The notes beneath the pieces were generated by a model. The model did not search any database. It was not told the DNA's origin and saw only the letters and a list, made by a program, of their open reading frames with translations. Of a stretch of DNA of 64,000 nucleotides, positions 25,690 through 34,951 are shown in pieces. The number at the start of each line of letters is the position of its first letter. Position 1 is the first letter of the stretch. Source of the stretch: Algiphilus aromaticivorans DG1253. GTDB lineage: Bacteria; Pseudomonadota; Gammaproteobacteria; Nevskiales; Nevskiaceae. Location of the stretch: assembly GCF_000733765.1 (NCBI RefSeq), contig NZ_JPOG01000001.1, positions 992,001 to 1,056,000 on the forward strand, given 5' to 3'. Position numbers and translations under genes: made by a program.

Positions 25690-28541
25690 CCGGATACTGG
25701 CGCGGCATGATCTGTGGCGCGGCACTGGCGGTGCTTGCGGGGTGCCAGCACGTGACGCCGGGTGCTGAGCCGTCGGCACCCAAGGTGGGCGCTACCACCA
25801 GGGCGGGCGCGGGCCTCTCCGAAGGTGGAGGGTGGTTCACGGTCGACAAGACCGACATCCTGACACCGCGTCGCGGCGGCGAGACGGCAGCGGACGTCGA
25901 TGCTGCCATCGCGCACTACGACAGCGTGCTTAAGCTGCAGGCCGCCCCCGAGCTTCGCGCCGAGGCTATGCGGCGCGCCGCTTATCTGCGCATCCGGCGT
26001 TTCGTTGATTCCGGTAACAACGACGAGGCCGACCTGCACGCGGCCTTGCGGCTCTACGACGGGTTGCTCGAGGAGATGCCCGACGCGCCGGGCAATGATC
26101 TGGCGCGCTATCAAAAGGCCCGTGCGCTGGATCTGCTGGGCCGGCGCGCAGATGCTGCGCGCGCCCTCGTCGCATTGACGGAGCGGCATTCGGAATCCGC
26201 CTTGTATGCGGACGCCGCCTTTCGCGCCGGCGAGATGTTCTACAGCGAAGACCTGCTCGCCGAGGCCGCCGAGGCATACGAGCGTCTGCTTGCGGTCCGC
26301 CCCGAGGTTGAATCGCTCTACGAACTCGCTGCCTACAAGCTGGGCTGGACGCAGCTGCGCGCGGGTCGTCATGGTGAAGCTGCGGAGGTATTTCTGGCCA
26401 TTCTGGAGCGTCTGCTACCCGAATCCGGCTGCGCCAACGGCTGCCCCGAAGCGGTGCTCGACGACGAAGGTTTCGAAGGGCCACATCGCGAGATCGCGGA
26501 AGATGCATTACGCGGATTCAGTCGCGCCCTCATCGCGCTGGGTGGAGCCGAGACCTTGCGCGGGCGGGACCTCTCGCCCGAGGGGGCGCCGCTGTACTAC
26601 TGGGCAACGGCGGAGGCCCTGCTCGAAAGGCAGCGCTACAGCGATGCAGCGAACGCCTTCGCTGCCTTCGCCCAGCGCTTTCCCGGGCACGAATTGGCGC
26701 CGAGATTCCAGGTACGGGTCGTGGAAGCCTACGAGGACGGCGACTTCGGGACGCTCGCGGGCGAGGCGCGTGCCACCTTCGTGACGACCTACCATCCCGA
26801 AACCGGCTACTGGGAGGGCCGCGAGCCACCGGAGTGGATTGATCCGACCCTGCGCGAGCAACTCGATCTGCTCGCGACCGATCAGCACGCCCACGCCCAG
26901 TCGCTTGCCGAATCGGAGGTAGCCGAACGCGAGGGTGCGCATCGCCTCGCTGCACACTGGTACGACAAATGGTTGGTGTTGCTAGCCGAGGGCCCGGAGC
27001 GCACCGCGGTGCGCATGCGTCATGCCGACGCCCTGCTCGACGCTGGCGCTCCTGAAGAAGCGATCCGCCAGTTCTCGCGCGTCGCCTACGACTCGCCGGA
27101 GGCCGCAGAGGCACCGGCGGCGGCGCTGGCTGTCGTACAAACGCGCTTCCGGCTTGCGCGCGAGGCGCCCGAGTCTGTGCGGGACGCGGAGCAACGAAAG
27201 GCCATCGCCGCCGCCCGTCAGCTGGCAGAGCGCTTCTCCGGGCACCCGGAACGGGCGCGCGTGTTGGTCCGCGCTGCAGAGGCGTCCCTTGCGCTAACCG
27301 AATATCAGCCGGCCATCGATATGACTGATGCCGTGCTCGCCGAGGCGGCGCCTGCCACGGAGCTGTGGCGGGTGGCGATGCATGTGCGTGCCGACAGCCA
27401 CTTCGCGCGTGATGCCTTCGAACTCGCCGAGGTCGCGTATCGCGAACTGCTGGAACAGATGCCCTCCCGCGATCCGCAGCGCCCGGCGGTGACGCATCAG
27501 CTGGGAGCCGTCATCTACCGTCAGGGTGAGCAGGCCCGCGAGGCGGGTGAGTTCCGGCAGGCCGCCGCGCATTTTCTGCGCATCGGCACGGTGGTGCCGA
27601 ATGCGCCGCAGCGGCCCGAGGCGGACTACGATGCTGCCGCAGCGATCGTGAAGGCCGATGACTGGGCGCAGGCTGCGGATTTGTTCGAGGCTTTCGTCGG
27701 GCGCCATCCCGATCACGAACTGGTGCCGGACGCGGACAAGTGGCTGGCTACTGCCTATGGCGAGCTGGGTACGCCGCGCAAGGCCGCGGAGGTCTATCTG
27801 CGTATCGGCCAGCGCCGTACGGAGTCGGCCGAGGTGCGGCGCGAGGCCGTGTGGCAGGCCGCCACGCTATTCGACGAAGCGGAGGCACGGCGCAGCGCCG
27901 CCGAGGGCTATCGCGCCTATCTGCAGGATTTCGGTGTGCCGCTGGACCGCGCGCAACGCGCGCGACTGCGCCTGGCGGCGCTTGCCGGTGGGGAGGATGG
28001 CGTCGAGTGGCTGCGCGCGGTGCGCCGCGCGCATCGCGAAGCCGGTGCTGCGGCAAGCGCCTATTCGGAGCTTGCGGCGGCGCGCGCAGCACTCATGTTG
28101 GGCACTGCGCTGGCCGATCGCGCCGGATCGGTGCGCCTTTCCTATCCTCTGCGCGCCAGCCTGCAGCGACGTCAGCCCCTGACACGAGAGGCCCTCGAGC
28201 ATTTGCGCGCCGCGCGCGCTTCGGGCTTTGACGAGCTCGTGACCGAAGCCGCCTATCGCCTCGGCGCGGTGCACGCAACGCTGGCGCGTGATCTACGCAA
28301 CGCCCAGCACCCGCCGGGTCTCGACGACTTCGAGCGCGATGCCTACGAGCTGATGCTTGAGGATGAGGCCTTCCCCTTCGAGGAGCGCGCCATCGCCGAG
28401 CACGAGCGCAATCTCGAGTACTTGCGAGAAGGGGTCTGGGACGAATGGGTCATGTCCAGCGGTCGCGCGCTGGCGGAGATGGCGCCGGGCCGCTATGCGC
28501 GCCGCGAGCGCCAGGAGGAAATGTATGCCGAGATCGATTGA
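25686..28541 (+). CDS. Large TPR lipoprotein
   Basis: 951 residues. The lipobox LAGC puts the lipidated Cys at about residue 19. The rest is a long solenoid of TPR-like repeats (for example AAFRAGEMFYSEDLLAEAAEAYERLL, in the 170-200 region, and FRAGEF-type units through 850). Such large TPR lipoproteins occur in envelope-spanning machines (gliding, secretion, Tol-like systems). It overlaps the previous gene by four bases and the next by seventeen. Confidence 0.82.
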   Translation: MTGYWRGMICGAALAVLAGCQHVTPGAEPSAPKVGATTRAGAGLSEGGGWFTVDKTDILTPRRGGETAADVDAAIAHYDSVLKLQAAPELRAEAMRRAAYLRIRRFVDSGNNDEADLHAALRLYDGLLEEMPDAPGNDLARYQKARALDLLGRRADAARALVALTERHSESALYADAAFRAGEMFYSEDLLAEAAEAYERLLAVRPEVESLYELAAYKLGWTQLRAGRHGEAAEVFLAILERLLPESGCANGCPEAVLDDEGFEGPHREIAEDALRGFSRALIALGGAETLRGRDLSPEGAPLYYWATAEALLERQRYSDAANAFAAFAQRFPGHELAPRFQVRVVEAYEDGDFGTLAGEARATFVTTYHPETGYWEGREPPEWIDPTLREQLDLLATDQHAHAQSLAESEVAEREGAHRLAAHWYDKWLVLLAEGPERTAVRMRHADALLDAGAPEEAIRQFSRVAYDSPEAAEAPAAALAVVQTRFRLAREAPESVRDAEQRKAIAAARQLAERFSGHPERARVLVRAAEASLALTEYQPAIDMTDAVLAEAAPATELWRVAMHVRADSHFARDAFELAEVAYRELLEQMPSRDPQRPAVTHQLGAVIYRQGEQAREAGEFRQAAAHFLRIGTVVPNAPQRPEADYDAAAAIVKADDWAQAADLFEAFVGRHPDHELVPDADKWLATAYGELGTPRKAAEVYLRIGQRRTESAEVRREAVWQAATLFDEAEARRSAAEGYRAYLQDFGVPLDRAQRARLRLAALAGGEDGVEWLRAVRRAHREAGAAASAYSELAAARAALMLGTALADRAGSVRLSYPLRASLQRRQPLTREALEHLRAARASGFDELVTEAAYRLGAVHATLARDLRNAQHPPGLDDFERDAYELMLEDEAFPFEERAIAEHERNLEYLREGVWDEWVMSSGRALAEMAPGRYARRERQEEMYAEID

Positions 28542-29256
28542 GCAATCATCAGCAGTGGCCGGCTTGCCGGATGGGCACAGGCGCGTCGGGCGCCTTCTTC
28601 GAGGGGCGATGATGGTCGGGCTTGTGGCTGTCGTCGCCGGCTGCGCGTCGTCGCCGCGCTCGGGGGGCGATAGCTCGGTCAGGAGCGGGGCAGTATCGGC
28701 CTCCGAGCGCACTTCGGCGCGACAGGCTTCTTCGCCGGAAGTGCGTGAGCGCTTCCAGCAAGCCCTCGCGGCGATGCGCGAAGCCCGCTACGACGAGGCG
28801 CGTCCGATCCTGCAGGCGCTGGCGGAAGCCCACCCCGAACTGTCCGGTCCTCCGACCAATCTCGGCATTATCGCCATGCGCGCCGACAACGAACCGGCTC
28901 GGGCGCTTCAGCACTTTCGCTCGGCCGTGGCAGCCAACCCGGGCAATGCGGTTGCGCACAACTGGATCGGCGTGCTGTTGCGTCAGCGCGGCGCGCATGA
29001 CGCCGCCGAGCGCGCCTATCTGCGTGCCCTGGAAGCGCGGCCTGATTACGCCAAGGCGCATCGCAACATCGGCATTCTCTACGATGTCCATCTCGGCAAT
29101 CCCGGCAAGGCCAGGCAGCATTACCGGCGCTACCTCGATCTCGATCGCGAACAGGACAGCCTGATCGTTCGCGTCTGGCTGAATGCGCTGGAAGGCGTCC
29201 CTCCCGGGACAGCGGTGATTGCAGTTTCCGACGGTCAGCGAGGGCGGCAGCCATGA
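28525..29256 (+). CDS. TPR lipoprotein
   Basis: 243 residues from ATG 28525, with AGGAGGAAATGT directly upstream; it starts inside the end of the preceding gene. The lipobox VAGC lies at about residues 36-39. Three or so canonical TPRs follow (ALAAMREARYDEARPILQAL; FRSAVAANPGNAVAHNWIGV; YLRALEARPDYAKAHRNIGI). Likely an outer-membrane assembly or scaffold component of the same machine. Confidence 0.85.
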   Translation: MPRSIEQSSAVAGLPDGHRRVGRLLRGAMMVGLVAVVAGCASSPRSGGDSSVRSGAVSASERTSARQASSPEVRERFQQALAAMREARYDEARPILQALAEAHPELSGPPTNLGIIAMRADNEPARALQHFRSAVAANPGNAVAHNWIGVLLRQRGAHDAAERAYLRALEARPDYAKAHRNIGILYDVHLGNPGKARQHYRRYLDLDREQDSLIVRVWLNALEGVPPGTAVIAVSDGQRGRQP

Positions 29257-29555
29257 AGCGCTTCGCCGGGTGTTGGCTGGGGGCCTTGGCCTTCCTGCTG
29301 CTCGCCCCCGATGCGGCCGGTCAGCCCGCCGAGAAGCAGGCGTCGGCCGACGGCAGCGCCGTGATCGGGGACTACGATGCGGCCTTCGGTATGGTGCTGC
29401 AACCGTGGCGGGAGGAAGCCGTGAGCGATATCGATCGGCCGCCGCGTGTGCGCAATCTCGGCGCCGACGCGGATGCTCTGCGCGACGCACGCGCCCATGC
29501 ATTGCAGTACGAGGCGTTGCACCGCTTCCATCGCGCGCAGCCGAAGCGACGCTGA
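29253..29555 (+). CDS. Small exported protein, last gene of TPR operon
   Basis: 100 residues with a signal peptide (LGALAFLLLAPDAAGQ). The mature 75 residues are charged and lack Cys; no family recognised. Its ATG overlaps the previous stop (ATGA at 29253-29256), which argues that it is real and belongs to the operon. Confidence 0.65.
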   Translation: MKRFAGCWLGALAFLLLAPDAAGQPAEKQASADGSAVIGDYDAAFGMVLQPWREEAVSDIDRPPRVRNLGADADALRDARAHALQYEALHRFHRAQPKRR

Positions 29556-29635
29556 CTCGCTTCTGTATCGTCCGTGGGCTGGCCCCGTGCTGGCGCAGGG
29601 CATCCGGCCGAGAGCGATGATGGCATCGGTCCACC

Positions 29636-29665
29636 GGATCGCGAGGCGGGGGAGCATCGCGATCC
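29636..29665. terminator. Hairpin between convergent TPR operon and nasS
   Basis: GGATCGCGA and TCGCGATCC form a perfect 9-bp stem with a 12-base loop in the 161-base gap between two converging genes. No U-run, so termination is only suggested by position. Confidence 0.45.
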
Positions 29666-29716
29666 GAAACGGGTGACCCCTCAGGCTGCTGCTCCGCGCG
29701 ATTGCGCCGGTAGGCC

Positions 29717-30889
29717 TTACTGGGCCTCGAACCTTTGGCCGTCGAAGAAGCGGTCGGCACCCAGCGTCATGACGCCGTCTTCCGTCTCCGTCTGCCACAG
29801 CGCTGCGTGCATACCCTCCGGCTTGATGTCGCGTCGTGGTGTCGGCTCCCCAACGCGCGCTGCCGCGACGCGATAGAGATCCGGCCGATACACGGCATTG
29901 GCAATGGCAGGCACATCAATGTCTGCGGGAGCGTGTCGCCAGCGCTGCATCTGACGCAGGAACCACTGCGCATGGGAGCGCCAAGGGAAGGTCGCAGCTC
30001 CGGCGTGGAAGACGAGCCCAGGGTCCTGGTTCGCAAGTGCAGCGCCGGAGGTCAGCGACTGGCTGATAATGTGCGAGGGGGCGTCGACATAGTGGCTCGC
30101 TGAAAGCAGATGCGCTGCTTTATCGCGGTTGTCGGGATGATCCAGCCAGCGCGCGGCTTCGATAAGCGCCGCGACGAGTGCGGTATGCGTCTCCGGGTTG
30201 GCCTCAGCCCATTCCTCGGTGACGCCGAGCACCTTCTCCGGGCTGTTGTTCCAGATCTGGTGCTTGCTTAGCAGGATGCGTCCCGCGCCGGAGGCCTCGG
30301 CAAGCGTGTTCCAGGGCGCGCCGACGCAACAGCCATCGATGCGCCCAAGCCTCAGATGCTCAACCATCTGGGCCGGCGGGATAACAAGCAGCTCGAGATC
30401 GCGGTCGGGGTCGATGCCGCAACCGGAAAGCCAGTAGCGCAATTCGTAGTGATGCGTGGAGAAGGGGTAGACGTGGGCGAATACATGCGGTGGCACGCCG
30501 GCCGCACGATCCGAATCGAGCACGCGCTTGAGCGCGACACCAGCTGCCGCCGGATCGCCGTTGATCGCTCCCATGCGCTCGTAGAGCGAACGCGAGACGG
30601 TAATGGCGTTGCCGTTGAGATTGAGCGACAGGGCCGTGATCATGGGCACTCCGATGCCATCCAATCCCAGGGCGGCGGCGAGCGGCATCGGCGCGAGCAT
30701 ATGCGCTGCGTCGAGCAGGCCGGCGGCGAGCTTGTCGCGGATCGTCGCCCAGGCCGTCTCCAGGCAGATCTCCACATCCAGGCCCTGCCGGGAGAAGAAG
30801 CCGAGATCGCGCGCCACGATGATGGGTGCCGCATCGGTCAGCGGCAGGATGCCGACGCGTAGCGCCTGTTTTTCAATGCTTGGTGTCAT
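29717..30889 (-). CDS. nasS: Nitrate sensor NasS (NrtA/CmpA-like, cytoplasmic)
   Basis: 390 residues. Homologous to ABC nitrate-binding proteins (VGILPLTDAAPIIVARDLGFF; STHHYELRYWL; VGAPWNTLAE) but without a signal peptide, the hallmark of NasS, which holds NasT inactive until nitrate or nitrite binds. It lies nine bases downstream of nasT on the same strand; the usual order is nasS-nasT, here reversed. The pair diverges from nirB. Confidence 0.92.
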   Translation of the reverse strand: MTPSIEKQALRVGILPLTDAAPIIVARDLGFFSRQGLDVEICLETAWATIRDKLAAGLLDAAHMLAPMPLAAALGLDGIGVPMITALSLNLNGNAITVSRSLYERMGAINGDPAAAGVALKRVLDSDRAAGVPPHVFAHVYPFSTHHYELRYWLSGCGIDPDRDLELLVIPPAQMVEHLRLGRIDGCCVGAPWNTLAEASGAGRILLSKHQIWNNSPEKVLGVTEEWAEANPETHTALVAALIEAARWLDHPDNRDKAAHLLSASHYVDAPSHIISQSLTSGAALANQDPGLVFHAGAATFPWRSHAQWFLRQMQRWRHAPADIDVPAIANAVYRPDLYRVAAARVGEPTPRRDIKPEGMHAALWQTETEDGVMTLGADRFFDGQRFEAQ

Positions 30890-30898
30890 CTGACAATC

Positions 30899-31468
30899 TC
30901 ACAAAAGGTCCGCGGCTGAGATGATTGCCCGGGCGGCGTCGCCCATCTTGAGGTTGCGCGTCATTGCCAACCTTCTGAGCTGCGAGTAAGCGGTTTCTTC
31001 GTCCATATCGCGGCGCTTCATCAGCAGGCCCTTGGCCTTTTCGACATCGCGGCGATCCGCGAGCTTGAGCTTCGTCTCCTCAAGCTCCTGCTTGAGCGCT
31101 TCGAACTCCTCGAAGCGCGCGATCGCCACGTCGAGAATCGGCTTGAGGCGCTGCGAGCTGAGGCCATCGACGACATAGGAGGTGACGCCGGCGTGAACGG
31201 CCTGCCGAATGGTCGCGGGCTCGCAGTTCTCGGCGAAGAGGACGATGGGGCGGGGGAGACTTCTGTGAACCTGGCGCAGCGATTCCAGCGTGTCGCGGCT
31301 GGGCGCGTCGACATCAATCAGGATGACGTCGGGTTGGTGTCGCTGGACGGTGGCCAGAAGATCGGCGTCGGTGGGAGTCATGGCCACGATCTCGTGCCCG
31401 AGTTCGCGCAGCGAGGCCTCGATCGAGGCACATCTCTCGGGATCATCATCCACAAGCATTACGCGCAT
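30899..31468 (-). CDS. nasT: ANTAR-domain transcription antiterminator NasT
   Basis: 189 residues from MRVMLVDDD (31468), the usual NasT start; the frame remains open upstream to 31684 and a longer form cannot be excluded. A pseudo-receiver domain (about 1-118) is followed by a coiled coil and the RNA-binding ANTAR domain (about 130-189: DVEKAKGLLMKRRDMDEETAYSQLRRLA). NasT binds dual-hexaloop hairpins in nitrate-assimilation leaders and prevents termination; such a target is present at 43259-43290. Confidence 0.93.
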   Translation of the reverse strand: MRVMLVDDDPERCASIEASLRELGHEIVAMTPTDADLLATVQRHQPDVILIDVDAPSRDTLESLRQVHRSLPRPIVLFAENCEPATIRQAVHAGVTSYVVDGLSSQRLKPILDVAIARFEEFEALKQELEETKLKLADRRDVEKAKGLLMKRRDMDEETAYSQLRRLAMTRNLKMGDAARAIISAADLL

Positions 31469-31841
31469 AAGGTTTCGAACTACCTTTCGAGAATCTGTAG
31501 GGCTTCGGGCCGTGCGGGCTTCCGCGACGGATGCATCATCGGTGTCGATCGTGTTGGTTTTCGGTCGGGTCATGACTTGGGTGACACCTTGTACAGAGCT
31601 TTCCTGATGCTTCTCCGGCGAATCCATCCCTGAAACGAATAACGGCGCCTGCCTCGAAGTGCTGGACGCCGTTGTCCGATTCACTCGTTGTCCGGAAACT
31701 CAGCGCAGGCAGTTGCATCTGATGTACTCCGGTTGTCGTACGAAAGGGAGCAATGCAACCGGCATGCCAGTGTCGGGATGTGTTGCGCCATGTCGCTGTT
31801 CTAGAGGACGTCGCCTTATCGCGGCGCCGCTCGCGCTGTGA

Positions 31842-31891
31842 TGCACCAGAACGGTGACCTGGGGCAGGGGTGTGTGCGCGACTTTGGTGCG
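31842..31891 (+). promoter_or_regulatory. Two NtrC-like sites upstream of nirB
   Basis: TGCACC-AGAAC-GGTGA at 31842-31857 and TGCGCG-ACTTT-GGTGCG at 31875-31891 both fit the TGCACC-N5-GGTGCA consensus with few mismatches. They lie about 50-100 bases upstream of the sigma-54 promoter, where NtrC enhancers normally sit. Confidence 0.7.
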
Positions 31892-31939
31892 ACGACGGCA
31901 TCGCTGCCCTGCATCCGCCCGTTTCACGGCCTGACTACC

Positions 31940-31955
31940 TGGCACGGGATGTGCA
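31940..31955 (+). promoter_or_regulatory. Sigma-54 promoter of the nirB-nasA operon
   Basis: TGGCACGGGATGTGCA: perfect -24 half, GC correctly spaced, one mismatch in the -12 half (GTGCA for TTGCA). nirB begins 400 bases downstream, leaving a long leader. Confidence 0.78.
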
Positions 31956-31965
31956 TCAAGTTATG

Positions 31966-32356
31966 GTGCGTAGATGCGGGGCAGTGTGCCCCTTAACTGA
32001 ACATCTTTCCCGCCGTGAGTTCGGGATCCGGACAAAGCCGTCCATGGGCGTGGGCCCAAAAAGCCCACGCAAATGGGCGGCTTTGTCCGTTTGAGCAACA
32101 TCAGGAGATGTATGAACGCAACAGGAAGATGTGCCGGAGCGGTGGCATTCGGTTCTCTCCATTCGGACGCGGGGACCACAGCCGTGGCTGAACACATCGT
32201 GCATATCGGAAAGGGAGTGGATGCATCGCGACCGAAGTGCCACTGGCATTTCGCAGCGCGATGCACGCCCGGGGCATGGATGTCCCGGACCGGGTCATTT
32301 GCCGAGGTTTGGAAGCGGGAGGGTGTGACCGCGGCCAAGCATTCAGGAGGTTCCGC
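31966..32356 (+). promoter_or_regulatory. Long structured leader of nirB
   Basis: No supportable gene lies here. The leader contains GGGGC-AGTGT-GCCCC (31978-31992) and a very long nested hairpin at 32030-32088 whose outer arms (GGACAAAGCC/GGCTTTGTCC) and inner arms (GCGTGGGC/GCCCACGC) are perfect. A U-run is lacking and I do not see a clean dual hexaloop here, unlike at 43.3 kb; NasT control of nirB is therefore inferred. RBS AGGAGG is at 32345. Confidence 0.6.
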
Positions 32357-34951
32357 ATGAGCAAGCACATTGTTGTTATTGGCAATGGGATGGTCGGCCA
32401 GCGCTTCGTGGAAACCCTGCGCGAGGCCGACCCCGCAGCCCGTATCACCGTGCTCGGCGCCGAGCCGCGCCCGGCCTACGATCGCGTGCGGCTGTCGGCC
32501 TTCTTCTCCGGTACGAGCGCTGACGAATTGTCGATGGTGGCACCGGGCTTCTACGACGAGCAGCAATGCGTGCTGCGCATGAATGCGCGCGTAGCAAGCA
32601 TCGACGCCTCCAGCAAGGAGGTGCATACCGAGCAGGGCGAGGTCGTGGCCTACGACAAGCTCGTGCTCGCCACCGGCTCCTATCCCTTCGTGCCGCCGGT
32701 CGAGGGTAGCGATCGCGACAATTGCTTCGTTTACCGCACCATCGAGGACCTGGAGGCCATGCAGGCTGCCGGGGCCGAGGCGCGCGTCGGTGTCGTCGTC
32801 GGCGGCGGCCTGCTCGGGCTCGAAGCGGCCAAGGCGCTGGCCGACATGGGGCTGGAAACCCACGTCGTGGAGTTCGCCCCCCGCCTGATGGCCGTGCAGC
32901 TCGATGATGCCGGTGGTGCGCTGTTGCGCCGAAAGATCGAGGCGCTGGGTGTGCATGTCCACACCGGCTGCAACACCAAGCTGATCGAGGATGGCGTGGA
33001 GTGCCGGCACCGCATGTGCTTCGCCGACGGCGAAACGCTGGAAACCGACATGATCGTCTTCTCCGCAGGTATCCGCCCCTGTGACGCGCTGGCGCGCGAG
33101 GCCGGTCTGGCACTCGGCGAGCGCGGGGGTGTGGCCGTGGACGACGCCTGCCGCAGCTCGGAGCCGGACATCTACGCGATCGGAGAATGCGCGGCCTGGA
33201 ACGGCCGCATCTTCGGTCTGGTTGCGCCCGGCTATGAGATGGCTAAGGTAGCGGCGGGGCAGATCGTGGCCGCCCTCTCGCCCGAGAACGGGGCAGGGGA
33301 TGCGGCCTCGCCTGTGGCGGCACCGCTTTTTCAGGGCGCCGACATGAGCACCAAGCTCAAGCTGCTCGGGGTGGAGGTCGCCTCGATTGGTAATCCGCAC
33401 GCCGAAGGCGAGGGCGTTTACAGCCTCGCCTTCCAGGACGAGCGCACCGGCGTCTACAAGAAGCTGTTGCTTGGAGAGGCGGACAAGGCGTTGGTAGGTG
33501 CGGTCATGGTGGGCGACAGCGAGGACTACGCCACCTGGCTGCAGATGGCGCAGGGCGCCATGGCGCTGCCCGAGGATCCGCAGACGCTGTTGCTGGCCTC
33601 CAGCGACGGCGCGTCGGCCGCCTCGGACGCCATGCCGGATAGCGCTCAGATCTGCTCCTGCAACGATGTCAGCAAGGGCGCGCTCTGCGGGGCCGTGCGC
33701 GAGGGTTGCACGACCATCGCCGCACTGAAGAGCGAGACTAAGGCCGGTACCTCCTGTGGCGGTTGTGTGCCGCTGGTCACCAAGATCATGAACGCCGAGC
33801 TGGAAGCCCAGGGCGTCACGGTGAATAACCACCTCTGCGTGCACTTCCCCTACTCGCGGCAGGAGCTGTATCACTTGGTGCGCGTCAACGGCTATCGCAG
33901 CTTCCAGCAGTTGCTGGATGCGCACGGCCGCGGCCATGGCTGCGATATCTGCAAGCCGGCGGTGGCCAGCATCCTGGCTTCCTGCTGGAACGATTTCGTG
34001 CTGGCGCCCGAACATGCCGGGATGCAGGATTCCAACGACTACTTCCTGGGCAACATCCAGCGCGACGGCACCTATTCCATCGTGCCGCGCGTGCCGGGCG
34101 GCGAGATCACGCCGGACAAGCTGGTCGTGCTCGGTCAAGTCGCGCAGCGCTACGGGCTCTACACCAAGATCACCGGTGGTCAGCGCATCGATCTTTTCGG
34201 CGCGCAGGTCCATCAGCTGCCCCACATCTGGGATGAGCTGATCGCTGCCGGCTTCGAGTCCGGCCATGCCTACGGCAAGGCCATGCGCACCGTCAAGTCC
34301 TGTGTCGGCTCGACCTGGTGCCGCTACGGGGTGCAGGACTCGGTGGGCATGGCCATCGAGCTGGAGCATCGCTATAAGGGACTGCGTGCGCCGCACAAGA
34401 TCAAGCTGGGCGTCTCCGGCTGCACGCGCGAATGCGCCGAGGCGCAGAGCAAGGATGTCGGCGTCATCGCCACCGAGCGTGGCTGGAATCTCTACGTCTG
34501 CGGCAACGGTGGCATGAAGCCGCGCCACGCCGAGCTGCTGGCCTCGGATCTGGATCGCGAGACGCTGCTCCGCTATATCGACCGCTTCCTGATGTTCTAC
34601 ATCCGCACAGCCGAGCGCCTGCAGCGTACCGCCGGCTGGCGCGACAACCTGGAAGGTGGCCTCGACTACCTCAAGGCTGTGGTCATCGAAGATTCGCTGG
34701 GCATCGGCGCCGAGCTGGAAGCCGAGATGGCGCAGGTCATCGCGACCTACGCCTGCGAGTGGCAGGAGGCTGTCAACAACCCCGAGGCGCGCAAGCGCTT
34801 CCGCACTTTCGTCAATGCCGACGGTGGCGATGAGCAGATCGTCACTGTCGAAGAGCGCGGCCAGCGCCGCCCGGCCACCGACGCCGAGCGCGCTACGCTG
34901 CGTGGCATTCCGGTGGTGCAGGAGACCCCGGTTACGGAGGAAGCCGAATGA
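32357..34951 (+). CDS. nirB: Assimilatory nitrite reductase, large subunit
   Basis: 864 residues. Reduces nitrite to ammonium with NADH. Domains in order: FAD/NAD(P) oxidoreductase (about 1-330; VVIGNGMVGQRF), BFD-like [2Fe-2S] segment (about 435-495; CSCNDVSKG...CGGCVPL), ferredoxin-like nitrite/sulfite reductase repeats, and the sirohaem/[4Fe-4S] site (CVGSTWC and SGCTRECAEA). ATG 32357 with AGGAGG. Stop overlaps the next start (ATGA at 34948). Confidence 0.96.
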   Translation: MSKHIVVIGNGMVGQRFVETLREADPAARITVLGAEPRPAYDRVRLSAFFSGTSADELSMVAPGFYDEQQCVLRMNARVASIDASSKEVHTEQGEVVAYDKLVLATGSYPFVPPVEGSDRDNCFVYRTIEDLEAMQAAGAEARVGVVVGGGLLGLEAAKALADMGLETHVVEFAPRLMAVQLDDAGGALLRRKIEALGVHVHTGCNTKLIEDGVECRHRMCFADGETLETDMIVFSAGIRPCDALAREAGLALGERGGVAVDDACRSSEPDIYAIGECAAWNGRIFGLVAPGYEMAKVAAGQIVAALSPENGAGDAASPVAAPLFQGADMSTKLKLLGVEVASIGNPHAEGEGVYSLAFQDERTGVYKKLLLGEADKALVGAVMVGDSEDYATWLQMAQGAMALPEDPQTLLLASSDGASAASDAMPDSAQICSCNDVSKGALCGAVREGCTTIAALKSETKAGTSCGGCVPLVTKIMNAELEAQGVTVNNHLCVHFPYSRQELYHLVRVNGYRSFQQLLDAHGRGHGCDICKPAVASILASCWNDFVLAPEHAGMQDSNDYFLGNIQRDGTYSIVPRVPGGEITPDKLVVLGQVAQRYGLYTKITGGQRIDLFGAQVHQLPHIWDELIAAGFESGHAYGKAMRTVKSCVGSTWCRYGVQDSVGMAIELEHRYKGLRAPHKIKLGVSGCTRECAEAQSKDVGVIATERGWNLYVCGNGGMKPRHAELLASDLDRETLLRYIDRFLMFYIRTAERLQRTAGWRDNLEGGLDYLKAVVIEDSLGIGAELEAEMAQVIATYACEWQEAVNNPEARKRFRTFVNADGGDEQIVTVEERGQRRPATDAERATLRGIPVVQETPVTEEAE

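Noticed and set aside
32073-32360. Small open frame (about 95 codons) in the nirB leader
   Set aside because: It starts inside the long hairpin, has no RBS and no recognisable sequence; treated as leader RNA.
31961-34528. 855-codon open frame on the minus strand opposite nirB
   Set aside because: It is a GC-rich antisense shadow of nirB, which has all family motifs; the minus-strand translation shows no domain.
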